Shown piece by piece: positions 17,005-25,785 of a stretch of 64,000 bases of DNA (positions within the stretch are counted from its first letter, which is position 1; every line of letters begins with the position of its first letter). This DNA comes from DATBHW01 sp035307385 (GTDB lineage Bacteria; Chloroflexota; Ktedonobacteria; Ktedonobacterales; DATBGS01). The notes beneath the pieces were generated by a model. The model made no database searches. It saw only the letters and a program-made list of their open reading frames with translations, and was not told the origin of the DNA. The translations under genes and the position numbers were made by a program. The stretch spans positions 1-64,000 of the forward strand of contig DATGID010000076.1 in the NCBI GenBank assembly GCA_035307385.1, read 5' to 3'.

Positions 17005-17330
17005 TTCTTGCGCTGGGGCGCGCCGCCGCCCTTGTGCCCTGCTCCGACTGGCGCGCCTTTGCTGCCTTCGGGCGTCCAGCCTTCGGGCATCTTCGCCTGC
17101 GGGCCGAAGAAGAACTCTTCCATCTGCTCGCGCAGCAGCTTGCGCGCGTCGGGGTCGGCCATGTTCAGGCCGTAGTGATTGATGATGAGCGTTGCCTGGG
17201 CGGGCCACATGGCGTATGCTTCGGCAGAGATGTGCTCGTAAATGCGCTGGCCGAGTTCGCCGGAAAAGGGCGGCTTGTCCAGGCCGGGCAGTTCGCGCCC
17301 CAGTTTGACACAGTGAACCATGCGTGCCAT
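17001..17330 (-). CDS. yggX: YggX-type Fe(2+)-trafficking / oxidative damage protection protein
   Basis: A 109-residue cytoplasmic protein. The first 75 residues match YggX: MARMVHCVKLGRELPGLD with the conserved Cys 7, PFSGELGQRIYEHISAEAYAMW, then LIINHYGLNMADPDARKLL. The family protects iron-sulphur enzymes from oxidative damage. Residues 76-109 add a Gly/Lys/Pro-rich tail longer than in the E. coli protein. The stop codon overlaps the start of the radical SAM gene (ATGA), so the two are translationally coupled. A cluster-protecting protein next to an Fe-S radical enzyme makes biological sense. Confidence 0.9.
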   Translation of the reverse strand: MARMVHCVKLGRELPGLDKPPFSGELGQRIYEHISAEAYAMWPAQATLIINHYGLNMADPDARKLLREQMEEFFFGPQAKMPEGWTPEGSKGAPVGAGHKGGGAPQRKK

Positions 17331-17379
17331 AGTTGTTTCTCCTATCGCCGATAAAGGCGTCTCTTAAGAGAAGTGTATC

Positions 17380-18336
17380 GTGCGTGAGATAGTGCTGTCA
17401 AATAGCCAGCCTGAGCCTACATCAGACAATCAGGGGCCGCGTGTTCTCTATCTTGGCTCGGCGGGCGACTTTTCGGTCCCGCCGCTGTTAGCGCTGCTGG
17501 CTGATGGGCTGCCTATCTGCGCGGTGGTGCTGCCCGTCGTTGCTGCCAGCAAGCCGGTCATCAGGCACGAACCGGTGAATGTAGGGCGCGCGCAGCTTCC
17601 ACTACTTTCGCCGTTCATGAATCGGACCATCGCGCAGATTGCCTGGGAGCAGCATATTCCAGTGGTAGAGGTTGGCGCGCCCTCCAGCGCAGAAACACTG
17701 GAAACGCTGGCAGCCTTCCAGCCAGATGTAATCTGCGTCGCGTGCTGGCCGCGGCGACTGCCCAAAGCGCTGCTCGCGCTGTCGCCGCTGGGCTGCCTGA
17801 ACCTGCATCCGTCGCTCTTGCCAGCCTATCGCGGGCCGAGTCCCGGCTTCTGGGTGTTACGCAACGGCGAGCCTTATACCGGTGTGACCATCCATCTGAT
17901 GGATGAGCATCTGGATACGGGCGATATCCTGCTCCAGCAAGCTATCGAGATTCCCGAGGGCATCAGCAGCGCGGCACTGGAACAAGCATGCGCGAATGTG
18001 GGCGCGCCGTTGCTGGCTCAGGCGGTGCGAGCGCTGGCGGCGGGCACTGCCGTCAGAACGCCGCAATCGCTAGAGGGCAGCAGCTATTATTCCTGGCCGA
18101 AAGATGAGGATTTCAGCGTGCCGGTGACGCGCCCGGCGCGCTGGGCGTTCAACTTTCTGCGCGGTGTGGCTGACTGGAACGGCCCGCTGGAACTGCGCAT
18201 TGGCGCTGAACGCTTTCCGGTGCGCCGGGCGCTGGACCATCAGCCCGACGCGCTGCTGGGCCAGCCCTATCGCCGCCAGGGCGATGAACTCTGGGCACAG
18301 TGCGCGCCGGGCGTGGTGCATGTGTTGCTAGGTTGA
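17380..18336 (+). CDS. formyltransferase-like protein (Fmt family)
   Basis: A 318-residue protein of the methionyl-tRNA formyltransferase fold. The Rossmann-like N-terminus (VLYLGSAGDFSVPPLLAL) is followed by the catalytic Asn-His segment CLNLHPSLLPAYRG, then TGVTIHLMDEHLDTGDILL carrying the catalytic Asp. A C-terminal OB-like domain begins near residue 225. The start is a GTG at 17380 with AGAG upstream. It may be the housekeeping Fmt or a paralogue that formylates another amine. Against the housekeeping role, it is not next to def, priA or rsmB, and the usual SLLPxxRGAAP reads RGPSP. It is divergent from yggX and ends 1 bp from the converging peptidase gene. Confidence 0.75.
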   Translation: MREIVLSNSQPEPTSDNQGPRVLYLGSAGDFSVPPLLALLADGLPICAVVLPVVAASKPVIRHEPVNVGRAQLPLLSPFMNRTIAQIAWEQHIPVVEVGAPSSAETLETLAAFQPDVICVACWPRRLPKALLALSPLGCLNLHPSLLPAYRGPSPGFWVLRNGEPYTGVTIHLMDEHLDTGDILLQQAIEIPEGISSAALEQACANVGAPLLAQAVRALAAGTAVRTPQSLEGSSYYSWPKDEDFSVPVTRPARWAFNFLRGVADWNGPLELRIGAERFPVRRALDHQPDALLGQPYRRQGDELWAQCAPGVVHVLLG

Positions 18337-18337
18337 T

Positions 18338-20215
18338 TCAGCGCAGCAAGACGTAATCTTGCAGGAAGCGCTCCATGCGCTCGATGTACGCCTTGATGGT
18401 GTGGGCACGCGCCCAGCCGTGGCCCTCGCCAGGATAGATTTCCATCTCGACGGTCTTGCCCGCGCGTTTCAGCGCTTCCTCCATGGCCGTGGCCTGATCT
18501 TTGGTGACGACGGGATCGATCTCGCCTTGCAGCAGCAGGACGGGGGCCTGGAAGCGGTCCACGTGGAAGAATGGCGACCACGCGCGATAGCGTGCATACC
18601 CCTCTGGCAGTGGCCCGACGATGCGGTCAAGGTAGTGAGCTTCCAGCCGGTGTGTGGTGCGCGCCAGATTGAAGAGATCAGTGACGCCGAAGAGGCTGAC
18701 GCCCGCCTTGAAGCGCTCGGGGAAGGTCGCCAACAGTTGCAGCACCGCATAGCCGCCCGCGCTGCCGCCCAGGGGCACGACGCGGCCAGGGTCGGCCCAG
18801 CCCTGCGCCAGCACAGCATCCACACCATCGACAATATCGGCCATGTCTTTGCCGCCCCACTCGTTGCGCAGCGCCTGGATATAGGCGCGGCCATAGCCCG
18901 CGCTGCCGCGCACGTTGGGAACAAAGATGCCCCAGCCGCGCTGGATGAAATATTGCCCGATGGGGTCCCAAGCCTTGAACGTCTGGCCGGTCGGGCCGCC
19001 GTGAATCAGCACCAGCAGCGGCACGCTGGCCTGGCCGTTGGGCGCGTGCGTGGGGCGGTAGACGAAGCCGTGCAGCGTCAGGCCATCTTGGCCTTGCCAG
19101 GTGAGCGCTTCGGGCACACGCATGCCCTCGCCAGTCAGGCCGCCCACCGCGCAGGTATAGAGGTCGCGCTGCTCGCCAGAGGCTGCATCGATGCTGACCA
19201 CCGTTGTAGGCTGCGTTGGGCCACGTCGCAGCCCCAACAGCGCGGTGCCGCGCGGCGACCAGCGCAGAGCGGAAAACAGATTGCCATCTACATCGAGGTC
19301 ACGTGCTGTGCTGATGGCCCCGGTTTCTTCGTTGACCGCCAGGATGCGTGGCTTCAAGCAGGCGTCATCGTTGCGCGCCAGGGCGATCTGCTGCCCATTG
19401 GGTGCCCAGGCATAGGTGCAATCGCCCGACCCCCACTGCGGCCCGCCATGCTCGAACGGTTCTTCCAGCCAGGGCACGGGCGAGGAGCCATCCCCGGCGG
19501 CGCGCCAGAGGTTGAGGTAGCCGCCTTTGTCGCAGAGGAAGGTTAAGGTCTTGCCACTGGGCGACCAGCGCGGCTGCGCGCAGGAGACTTCTGGCTCGCC
19601 CATCACCACGCGGCGCTCGCCCGTTTCCAGATTGTAGATGACGACGCGGCTTTCGTCCCAGCCCATGTTGGGTACAGACCATTCCAGCCAGGCCAATTGC
19701 CGCCCATCTGGCGACCAGGCGGGGTCGGCGGCAAAATCGGCCTCCACGGGCACGCGGTGCGGCCAGCCCAGGCCCTCGGCATCGGCTATGCCGATGGAAC
19801 TGGCCTTGCCATTGTCGGAAACATAGGCAATCTGTCGCCCATTGGGCGAATAGGCCGGGGCCGAAACGCGCCCTTCGCCGGTGGAGATGCGCCTGGCTGT
19901 GCCGCCGTTGGGCAGCGGCACCTGCCAGAGCGCGCCATCCGCGCCGACAAAGGCCAGCGCGTCGCTGCGCACAGTATAGAAGCCACCGGCATAGGCAGCG
20001 GCAGGCGCGGGCGCGGGGTCAGAGGTCAGGCGCAAGATCGGTCCGCCGTCAAGCGGGAGCTTGAGCAGCGTGGCGCGGCCATCGTGCGTTTCCACCACGA
20101 ACACCGCCGAGCCATCGGCGGACCAGCGCGGCTCACCCAGCGCGCGCAGGCTGGCGATCATGCCGGGGGTGAAGGTCGTCTCAAAGTACCCTGGTCGGGG
20201 GGCAGGATAAGGCAC
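18338..20215 (-). CDS. S9-family prolyl oligopeptidase-like serine peptidase
   Basis: About 625 residues: an N-terminal beta-propeller of WD/TolB-like blades (repeated WSPDGRQ, SPNGRQIAYVS, WAPNGQQIALA) and a C-terminal alpha/beta-hydrolase domain. The catalytic triad is Ser in GGSAGGY, Asp in QGEIDPVV and His in PGEGHGW, and the HGGPTG oxyanion segment is present. A perfect AAAGGAGG lies 8 nt before a GTG at 20215, so I prefer that over an ATG at 20239 whose codons overlap the ribosome site. There is no signal peptide, so it likely acts on short peptides in the cytoplasm. It is a single gene with a TATAAT hexamer about 55 bp upstream. Confidence 0.9.
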   Translation of the reverse strand: MPYPAPRPGYFETTFTPGMIASLRALGEPRWSADGSAVFVVETHDGRATLLKLPLDGGPILRLTSDPAPAPAAAYAGGFYTVRSDALAFVGADGALWQVPLPNGGTARRISTGEGRVSAPAYSPNGRQIAYVSDNGKASSIGIADAEGLGWPHRVPVEADFAADPAWSPDGRQLAWLEWSVPNMGWDESRVVIYNLETGERRVVMGEPEVSCAQPRWSPSGKTLTFLCDKGGYLNLWRAAGDGSSPVPWLEEPFEHGGPQWGSGDCTYAWAPNGQQIALARNDDACLKPRILAVNEETGAISTARDLDVDGNLFSALRWSPRGTALLGLRRGPTQPTTVVSIDAASGEQRDLYTCAVGGLTGEGMRVPEALTWQGQDGLTLHGFVYRPTHAPNGQASVPLLVLIHGGPTGQTFKAWDPIGQYFIQRGWGIFVPNVRGSAGYGRAYIQALRNEWGGKDMADIVDGVDAVLAQGWADPGRVVPLGGSAGGYAVLQLLATFPERFKAGVSLFGVTDLFNLARTTHRLEAHYLDRIVGPLPEGYARYRAWSPFFHVDRFQAPVLLLQGEIDPVVTKDQATAMEEALKRAGKTVEMEIYPGEGHGWARAHTIKAYIERMERFLQDYVLLR

Positions 20216-20268
20216 AGTGTCATCCTCCTTTGAACGCATACGGCTTTGTAATGCTTCTTGTGCTGTGT

Positions 20269-20274
20269 ATTATA
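20269..20274 (-). promoter_or_regulatory. -10 box (TATAAT) for the S9 peptidase gene
   Basis: A perfect TATAAT on the minus strand lies 54 bp from the GTG start. No clear -35 hexamer is seen at the usual spacing. Confidence 0.35.
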
Positions 20275-20326
20275 CCCTTGAGGCTCAGAAGCCGTGGATG
20301 AGATATATGGCTCCCAAGTACCTCAC

Positions 20327-20458
20327 CCCATAGATGGTGTAGTTTTTGTAGATTTTTGACAGGTTCTGCGGTAAGGTTCTTCGTGATTAAGAAAGATAAA
20401 ATACTCTTCTGAAGAAGTATCCTTACGAAGAATCTACAAAAACTACACCATCTATGGG
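20327..20458. repeat. 132-bp MITE-like element with 28-bp terminal inverted repeats
   Basis: CCCATAGATGGTGTAGTTTT and the next 8 bases at 20327-20354 are perfectly repeated in inverse orientation at 20431-20458. The 76-bp centre has a weaker inner inverted pair (GTAAGG/CCTTAC) and is AT-rich compared with the neighbourhood. It encodes nothing and lies between two divergent genes, so it is not a simple terminator. A small non-autonomous transposable element, or a large cruciform regulatory element, are the main options. Confidence 0.6.
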
Positions 20459-20497
20459 TGTGTGAGAAAACGAGACCGAGGAGGAGCAGAGACAGAG

Positions 20498-21790
20498 ATG
20501 ACACTCGACCTGATTGTGCGCAATGCCCGCCTGCCAGGGCAGAGCGCACTGACCGATCTTGGCGTGCAAGGCGGCGTGTTTGCGCGCATTGGCCCAAACT
20601 TGCAAGAGAGCGCTGCTCGCGAGATCGACGCGGGCGGGCGGCTGGTGTCGCCGCCGCTCATCGATTGCCATGTCCATCTGGATGCCGTGCTGACGGTGGG
20701 CCAGCCGCGCCACAACCAGAGCGGCACGCTCATCGAGGGCATTCAAATCTGGAGCGAGCGCAAGCCATCGCTGACGCACGAAGACGTGAAGCGCCGCGCC
20801 ACCGAAGCGATCAAGTGGGAGGTGGCGCAGGGCGCGCTCTTCATACGCTCGCACGTGGATGTCTGCGATCCGAATCTGGTCGCGTTGCGCGCTATGCTGG
20901 AGGTGCAGCAGGAGGTGAGGGACATTTGCGAAGTGCAGATCGTCGCCTTTCCGCAGGATGGCATTCTTTCGTTCCCCAACGGCAAGGAGTTGATGGACGA
21001 GGCCATGCGCCTGGGCGCGAACGTCGTCGGCGGCATCCCACATTACGAGTGGACGCGCGAGATGGGCGTGGAAGATGTGCATGTGGCCTTTGAACTGGCG
21101 CGCCGCTATAACCGCGACATCGACTGTCACTGCGACGAGACCGACGACCCGCATTCCCGCTTTACCGAGGTGATGGCCGCCAATACCTTGCAGCAGGGCT
21201 GGAATGGCCGCGTGACGGTCAGCCACTGCACGGCGATGCACTCCTGGGACAACGCCTTCGCCTTCAAGCTGATTCGGCTGCTGGCGCGTGGCCGCATGAA
21301 CGTCATCTGCAATCCCTACGATAACATCATCCTTCAGGGCCGCTTCGACACGTACCCGAAGCGGCGGGGCATGGCGCGGCTGAAAGAATTATTGCAGGCG
21401 GGCGTCAACGTCTCGCTGGGGCACGATTCGATTATGGACCCCTGGTATCCGCTGGGCCGGGGCGATATGCTGGCTGCGGCCAGCCTGGCGCTGCACATCG
21501 CGCAGATGAGCGGCCACGACGAGATTGCCACGATGTACGACCTGATTACGACGAACGCGGCGCGCACGCTCAACGTGACAGACCGCTATGGCATCGAGGA
21601 GGGCAAACCGGCCAGCTTCATCATCGTGGACGCCGCCGACGCGCACGACGCGCTGCGGCTGGTGCCCGCGCGGCTGCATGTCATCAAGGCTGGGCGCGTC
21701 GTCGCCAGCACCACGCCCAGCCAGAGCCGCCTCTTCCGCGAGGGCGCGGAGGAAGCGATTACCTTTGTGCCCAGCCAACCCCTAGCTTGA
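20498..21790 (+). CDS. codA: cytosine deaminase-type amidohydrolase
   Basis: A metal-dependent amidohydrolase of 430 residues that would convert cytosine to uracil and ammonia. Metal ligands are in PLIDCHVHLD near the start, HCDETDDPHSRF in the middle, VSHCTAMHSW and GHDSIMDPWYPLG near the end. The last motif closely follows the GHDxxxDPWYPLG of E. coli CodA. ATG 20498 with GAGGAG upstream is chosen over an ATG at 20462 that would start inside the leader. It converges on an NCS1-family permease, a typical codB partner. Related substrates such as isoguanine or creatinine cannot be excluded. Confidence 0.82.
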   Translation: MTLDLIVRNARLPGQSALTDLGVQGGVFARIGPNLQESAAREIDAGGRLVSPPLIDCHVHLDAVLTVGQPRHNQSGTLIEGIQIWSERKPSLTHEDVKRRATEAIKWEVAQGALFIRSHVDVCDPNLVALRAMLEVQQEVRDICEVQIVAFPQDGILSFPNGKELMDEAMRLGANVVGGIPHYEWTREMGVEDVHVAFELARRYNRDIDCHCDETDDPHSRFTEVMAANTLQQGWNGRVTVSHCTAMHSWDNAFAFKLIRLLARGRMNVICNPYDNIILQGRFDTYPKRRGMARLKELLQAGVNVSLGHDSIMDPWYPLGRGDMLAAASLALHIAQMSGHDEIATMYDLITTNAARTLNVTDRYGIEEGKPASFIIVDAADAHDALRLVPARLHVIKAGRVVASTTPSQSRLFREGAEEAITFVPSQPLA

Positions 21791-21807
21791 CCTCATCCGA
21801 TACAATG

Positions 21808-21838
21808 CGAGAGCAGCCCATCCTTCGGGCTGCTCTCG
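21808..21838. terminator. bidirectional terminator between cytosine deaminase and permease
   Basis: CGAGAGCAGCCC and GGGCTGCTCTCG form a perfect 12-bp stem with a 7-nt loop in the short gap between two converging genes. Confidence 0.75.
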
Positions 21839-21867
21839 GTGTAGTTCAGACGATCAGAGACGATGGG

Positions 21868-23259
21868 TTAGCGCTTGTAGCGGGAAAGCTCCCAGCGGCG
21901 CAGCACAAAGTAGATCACTCCGGCAACCACGATTGCCAGCGGGAAGCCAACGTCGGCGTCACTCCATGCTTTTGCTAGTGGACCCTCGTAGCCAAACGTT
22001 GCGGCCTGGTTGATGCCCAGCGCCGCTACCGCAATCCCAACGACCATAGCGACCACCGCAGCAATGCCCACCGGAAGTTTGCTGCTGTTTTCGTAGTCTT
22101 CAACCGGATATTTGCCCTTGCGGAAGACAAAGTGCTCGAGCAGCACCACTGCATTCCAGGCTCCGAGCCAGTAGGCGATCAGCAGCAAGAAGCCTTCCAG
22201 CTTGAAATTGAAATTGGCTTCGAGAGCCAGCGCGACGAGCACATACACCACCGCGCCAGCCAGGGTCAGAATCCAGCGCCTGATTCTCAAACCCAAGACC
22301 TGTGTAGAGAGCGCGAAGCTGTAGTCATTCGGCACGTTGTTGGCAATGGTGCTGAATGCCAACAAGACGACCACCAGGCCACCGATGCCGCCGGTTCCAA
22401 TTGAATCGGCAATTACGGTGCCAGCCGGAGCGTTATTGAAGACATCGCCGGGCACGGCAGAAGCCAGCAGCACGCCCAGGATTTCCAGGATGACGCAGGG
22501 AACTGCGACTCCAGAAAGGGCGTACCAGAACACCTTGCGGGAGGAGGTTTCCACCGGCTGGCGGCGTGTGTAGTCGGCGGCATAGGAGGACCACCCGACG
22601 GCATAGCCAAACACAGCGCCGCCAAAGGTGGCGATGCCAGCGAACAGCAAGATGCCGCTGCCCAGCGCGCCCGCGCCGATGCTATCCGTGTTGAATTTAC
22701 CGGAGGCGGCAATAAAGACATAGGCAAAGAGGATGAACATCACGATCCAGGCAAAGCGCTCGTAGCGGTGCACGATGAAGTAGCCGAAGACGCTGACGGC
22801 GGTGGTGACGATTGCCAGGAAGAGCAGCGCGGCCCATTGGGGAATCGTGCCAGCGCTCCAGGTGACAATGATCTGCGAGCCGATCAACGCATTGACGGCG
22901 CTCCAGCCGATGCAGGCCAACATGTTAAAAATGGCCGGAAGCTTGGCACCTTGAAGCCCAAACGCAAAGCGTGAGAGGGGCATCTGGGCCAGGCCAGTCT
23001 TGGGGCCAAGCGTGCTGAGGAGGGAAACCGGTAGGACGCCAAGAATGGTAAAAATGACAATGACCAGCACAGAACCCCAGAACCCTAGTCCCATAAAGGC
23101 GCTGAGCGTTCCCAGCGCCACGGTGGCGACCACGGCATTGGCCGACCACCAGAGCCACATGGTATCCAGAAGTTGGGTATGTTGCCGGTTATTTTCGGCA
23201 ACACGCTCAATGCCGGATACCTCAAAGCCTGTTGATTCTTTCTCTACTGTAACAGCCAT
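21868..23259 (-). CDS. NCS1-family cytosine/purine permease
   Basis: A 463-residue inner-membrane protein with about 12 hydrophobic helices. Typical NCS1 features include the N-terminal GIERVAENNRQH, the WSANAVVATVALGTL helix, PLSRFAFGLQGAKLPAIFN and WSSYAADYTRR. The family imports cytosine, purines, allantoin or related bases with protons or sodium. I chose ATG 23259, preceded by AAAGAGAGAG; an open extension to 23424 runs through structured leader RNA and looks non-coding. It converges on the cytosine deaminase gene, which supports cytosine as a substrate. Confidence 0.87.
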   Translation of the reverse strand: MAVTVEKESTGFEVSGIERVAENNRQHTQLLDTMWLWWSANAVVATVALGTLSAFMGLGFWGSVLVIVIFTILGVLPVSLLSTLGPKTGLAQMPLSRFAFGLQGAKLPAIFNMLACIGWSAVNALIGSQIIVTWSAGTIPQWAALLFLAIVTTAVSVFGYFIVHRYERFAWIVMFILFAYVFIAASGKFNTDSIGAGALGSGILLFAGIATFGGAVFGYAVGWSSYAADYTRRQPVETSSRKVFWYALSGVAVPCVILEILGVLLASAVPGDVFNNAPAGTVIADSIGTGGIGGLVVVLLAFSTIANNVPNDYSFALSTQVLGLRIRRWILTLAGAVVYVLVALALEANFNFKLEGFLLLIAYWLGAWNAVVLLEHFVFRKGKYPVEDYENSSKLPVGIAAVVAMVVGIAVAALGINQAATFGYEGPLAKAWSDADVGFPLAIVVAGVIYFVLRRWELSRYKR

Positions 23260-23336
23260 GCAACTCTCTCTTTCGCTCGTTGATGGTGCATCACGATAAG
23301 TCCGTTGTGTGTTGACAGTGCTTTCCAGAACGCGGC

Positions 23337-23389
23337 GGCCTTCTTTACAAGAAGACCTCTGGATTTCACGGGGTCTCCAGACCCGTGAA
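23337..23389 (-). promoter_or_regulatory. structured 5' leader of the permease gene (two hairpins)
   Basis: Within the proposed permease transcript, 23365-23389 folds as a hairpin (TTCACGG-GTC paired with GACCCCGTGAA, one bulged G), and 23337-23357 folds as a second (GGTCTTCTT with AGAAGGCC). They are 7 nt apart and end about 78 bp before the start codon. The pattern suits post-transcriptional control, but I cannot match it to a known riboswitch class. Confidence 0.35.
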
Positions 23390-23477
23390 GATGTGCAACT
23401 GCCATTGCGCCTGTGGTCCATCACGCGGCTTTCGATCAGGGCATCTATGATCCAGCCGCAAGGCCAGGCTAGCTCAG

Positions 23478-23483
23478 ATTATA
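23478..23483 (-). promoter_or_regulatory. -10 box (TATAAT) for the permease gene
   Basis: A perfect TATAAT on the minus strand, about 220 bp before the permease start. It implies a long structured leader. Confidence 0.3.
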
Positions 23484-23828
23484 AGTAAGTAAGGGAGGAG
23501 AAAGCTTATAATAGCAGTTTTGCCGCTTTTTATTGCATACCCATACAGTCTGGAGAGGCCAATCAAGACGGCGTATCACTGGCGTCTTGAGCAAGAAGAG
23601 GGAGATTATTGCCCTGGCAATAGCTGACATCCAAACACAAGTATACACCATCCTTTCGTAGATTGGAACCATTTTCTTGAATGTGCATTTTTCCACTTGT
23701 GGAATGCACTACAATACCTATAAGTCCTGATCCTCGTTGGAGGAGTGTTGACGAAAGTCAAGCGGCCTGTTACCATTCCCCCCGGGAACCAAGTTGCGCG
23801 AGATTGGGGAATATGAGGAGGCCAAGCG

Positions 23829-25751
23829 ATGTCCTTTTCAGCAAGACAGACACAAGATCAACGCCCACCTCGGCGTCCCTTCCCTGCCCGTTCCATCGCG
23901 GGCAGCCAGGAAGCGCCCGCCCAGGACGCACCCGCGCCCTCGCCAGCCACCCCTCGCTCACAATCCCTCGCGCGGCCTGCTGGCGTGGCGCAGGAATCTG
24001 TGGACACGCCATCTCAGCCTGCGGAGGGCGAAGGACGGCTCACCAGCGCCTATCCGGTTTTTATGATCGTCTTCTTCCTGGTCTTCTTCAGTTACCTGTT
24101 CTATCTCCAGGCTCGCAACGATGTGCCCACCAATGGCATGCTGCGCGGCATCAGCGACCTCTTTGTCTTGATCGGCTCGGGTATATGCGCGGTGGTATGC
24201 AGTATGACCGCGTTCAAGCTGCGCCGCATGCAAGCATCCTCCGCTGGCCTGCTGGTTCGCCGGGCCTGGGTTGGCTGGCTGTGTCTGGGCGGGTCGGCCT
24301 TGTTCTATTCCATCGGGCAGATCATCTGGACCACCTATGACGCCAAAACCTCCAGCTTTCCCTTTCCAGCCATCTATGACCCCTTTTACCTGGCGGTGTA
24401 TCCGTTGGGCTGGGTAGGCATCGCTTTGCTCATCCCGCGCAGCGGTTCGGCTGCCGGGCGCACCCGTCTGATGTTAGACGCGGGAATAGCTGTTGCTTCG
24501 GCCCTGGCGCTCTCCTGGTATTTCATCCTTGGCCCCACCATCTCCTCTTTGAGCGACAACCCGCTTGAAAAGACGGTGGCGCTGGCCTATCCGCTGGGCG
24601 ACCTTTCGCTGTGTGTGGCGGCGGCGCTGCTGATCTTCGGGCCATCGGGCGCGCAGGCGTTGTCGAGTTCAATCTGGCGGCTGGGCATTGGCGTGACCTG
24701 GCTGGCGCTCACCGATTCCCTCTATGGCTATTTTCAACTGCAAGGGGTCTATCATACCGGCTTCTTGCAAGACGTGGGTTGGCCGATGGCCTGGCTCTTT
24801 ATCGGCTGGGGAGCCTTGCTCTATCCCGATAACCTGGCGCGTTTGACCGGTCAATCGCTGGCAGATGAACCATCGCGTGGAAAATCGCGGTTGAGCACTG
24901 CCAGTGCCGCCCTGCGGGCGATTACCCCGGTGGTGCTGGCGCTGGTCACATGCAGCCTGCTTGTTCTGGAGGTGGCGCTCAAGGGCGGCGCGCCGCTGGT
25001 GCAGGTGATGCTGGTGTGTGCTGGCCTCTTCCTGCTGCCGGTGGTTCGCCAGTTGCTTACGCTGGTCGATAACTTTGTGCTGAATGATCGGCTGCGTATC
25101 GCGCTGGACCAGTCTCAGCAAGCCTTTCAGCGCAGTCAGCAAGAATTGCTGGTGACGAGCACACGTGCGCAGCAGTATGACGAACTGCGCGAAGGGATTG
25201 AAGAATTGCAGACCGTTCACGCGAAACTGGCGCGCGGCGATCTTGCCGTGCGGGCGCGTGTGGATGGGGCTTTGAGTCCGGTGGCGCAAAGTCTGAACCT
25301 TTTGATCGAGCGGCTTCAGCGCTGGGCACAGTTTGAACAGTCGAATCGCGTGCTGGAAAGTGAGGCCAACCGGCTGCGCGAAGCGCTCGATGCGCTGAGC
25401 GAAGGGCATCTGGCCGCGCTGCCAGGTGCGCGCAGCACGCTGCCCACGGGCGCGGCGCTGGTTTCCACGCTGCGGCTTCAGCGCCAGTTGGCGCTGCGCT
25501 TTGGGCATCTGCGCGAGGCGCTGGATATCCTGGGAACGCGCTGGAAGCTCTCCAAGGATACCGTTCACCAGGCCCAACTGCTGCTTCAGGAAAGCGAGCC
25601 GACCCAGCAAGTGTTGGCGGCGCAAGAGGCGCTTTTGCAGGTGGAACAAAAGCTGGACAGCAATCAAGCACTCCTTCAGGATATCTGGATGCAGATCAAG
25701 GCATACCAGCAAGGCAGTGGAATAGAGACTTCTTCAGTTGAACCTAGATGA
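23829..25751 (+). CDS. polytopic membrane protein with long coiled-coil cytoplasmic tail, unknown function
   Basis: The 640-residue protein starts with about 75 polar residues (Pro, Gln, Ala rich), then about ten hydrophobic helices between residues 76 and 415. A helical, charged tail of about 220 residues shows coiled-coil periodicity. Part of the tail (ELREGIEELQTVHAKLARGD...RARVDG) resembles a HAMP-type helical linker as seen in sensors. No kinase, GGDEF or methyl-accepting output domain follows. ATG 23829 has GAGGAGG 8 nt upstream. It is 34 bp ahead of the pseudokinase-WD40 gene and surely co-transcribed. A membrane sensor that hands its signal to the next protein is a reasonable but unproven idea. 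Confidence 0.7.
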   Translation: MSFSARQTQDQRPPRRPFPARSIAGSQEAPAQDAPAPSPATPRSQSLARPAGVAQESVDTPSQPAEGEGRLTSAYPVFMIVFFLVFFSYLFYLQARNDVPTNGMLRGISDLFVLIGSGICAVVCSMTAFKLRRMQASSAGLLVRRAWVGWLCLGGSALFYSIGQIIWTTYDAKTSSFPFPAIYDPFYLAVYPLGWVGIALLIPRSGSAAGRTRLMLDAGIAVASALALSWYFILGPTISSLSDNPLEKTVALAYPLGDLSLCVAAALLIFGPSGAQALSSSIWRLGIGVTWLALTDSLYGYFQLQGVYHTGFLQDVGWPMAWLFIGWGALLYPDNLARLTGQSLADEPSRGKSRLSTASAALRAITPVVLALVTCSLLVLEVALKGGAPLVQVMLVCAGLFLLPVVRQLLTLVDNFVLNDRLRIALDQSQQAFQRSQQELLVTSTRAQQYDELREGIEELQTVHAKLARGDLAVRARVDGALSPVAQSLNLLIERLQRWAQFEQSNRVLESEANRLREALDALSEGHLAALPGARSTLPTGAALVSTLRLQRQLALRFGHLREALDILGTRWKLSKDTVHQAQLLLQESEPTQQVLAAQEALLQVEQKLDSNQALLQDIWMQIKAYQQGSGIETSSVEPR

Positions 25752-25785
25752 TATATTAAGCAGTTGACTGCTCAGGAGTCAGCTC

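Larger units (their letters stand above)
23260..23828. other. divergent control region between permease and membrane-protein genes
   Basis: No gene is supported in these 569 bp. The minus strand holds the permease leader with two hairpins and a TATAAT at 23478-23483. The right part contains an inverted repeat near 23679-23709 (GTGCATT...AATGCAC enclosing TTCCAC/GTGGAA) and a TACAAT hexamer near 23710, which may serve the plus-strand gene. Confidence 0.4.

Noticed and set aside
18359..19546. 395-codon plus-strand open frame opposite the S9 peptidase gene
   Set aside because: Antisense shadow of a gene with a complete catalytic triad; no domain of its own.
21868..23424. Longer permease start at 23424
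   Set aside because: The extra 55 codons pass through two stable hairpins and lack NCS1 similarity; ATG 23259 has a good ribosome site.
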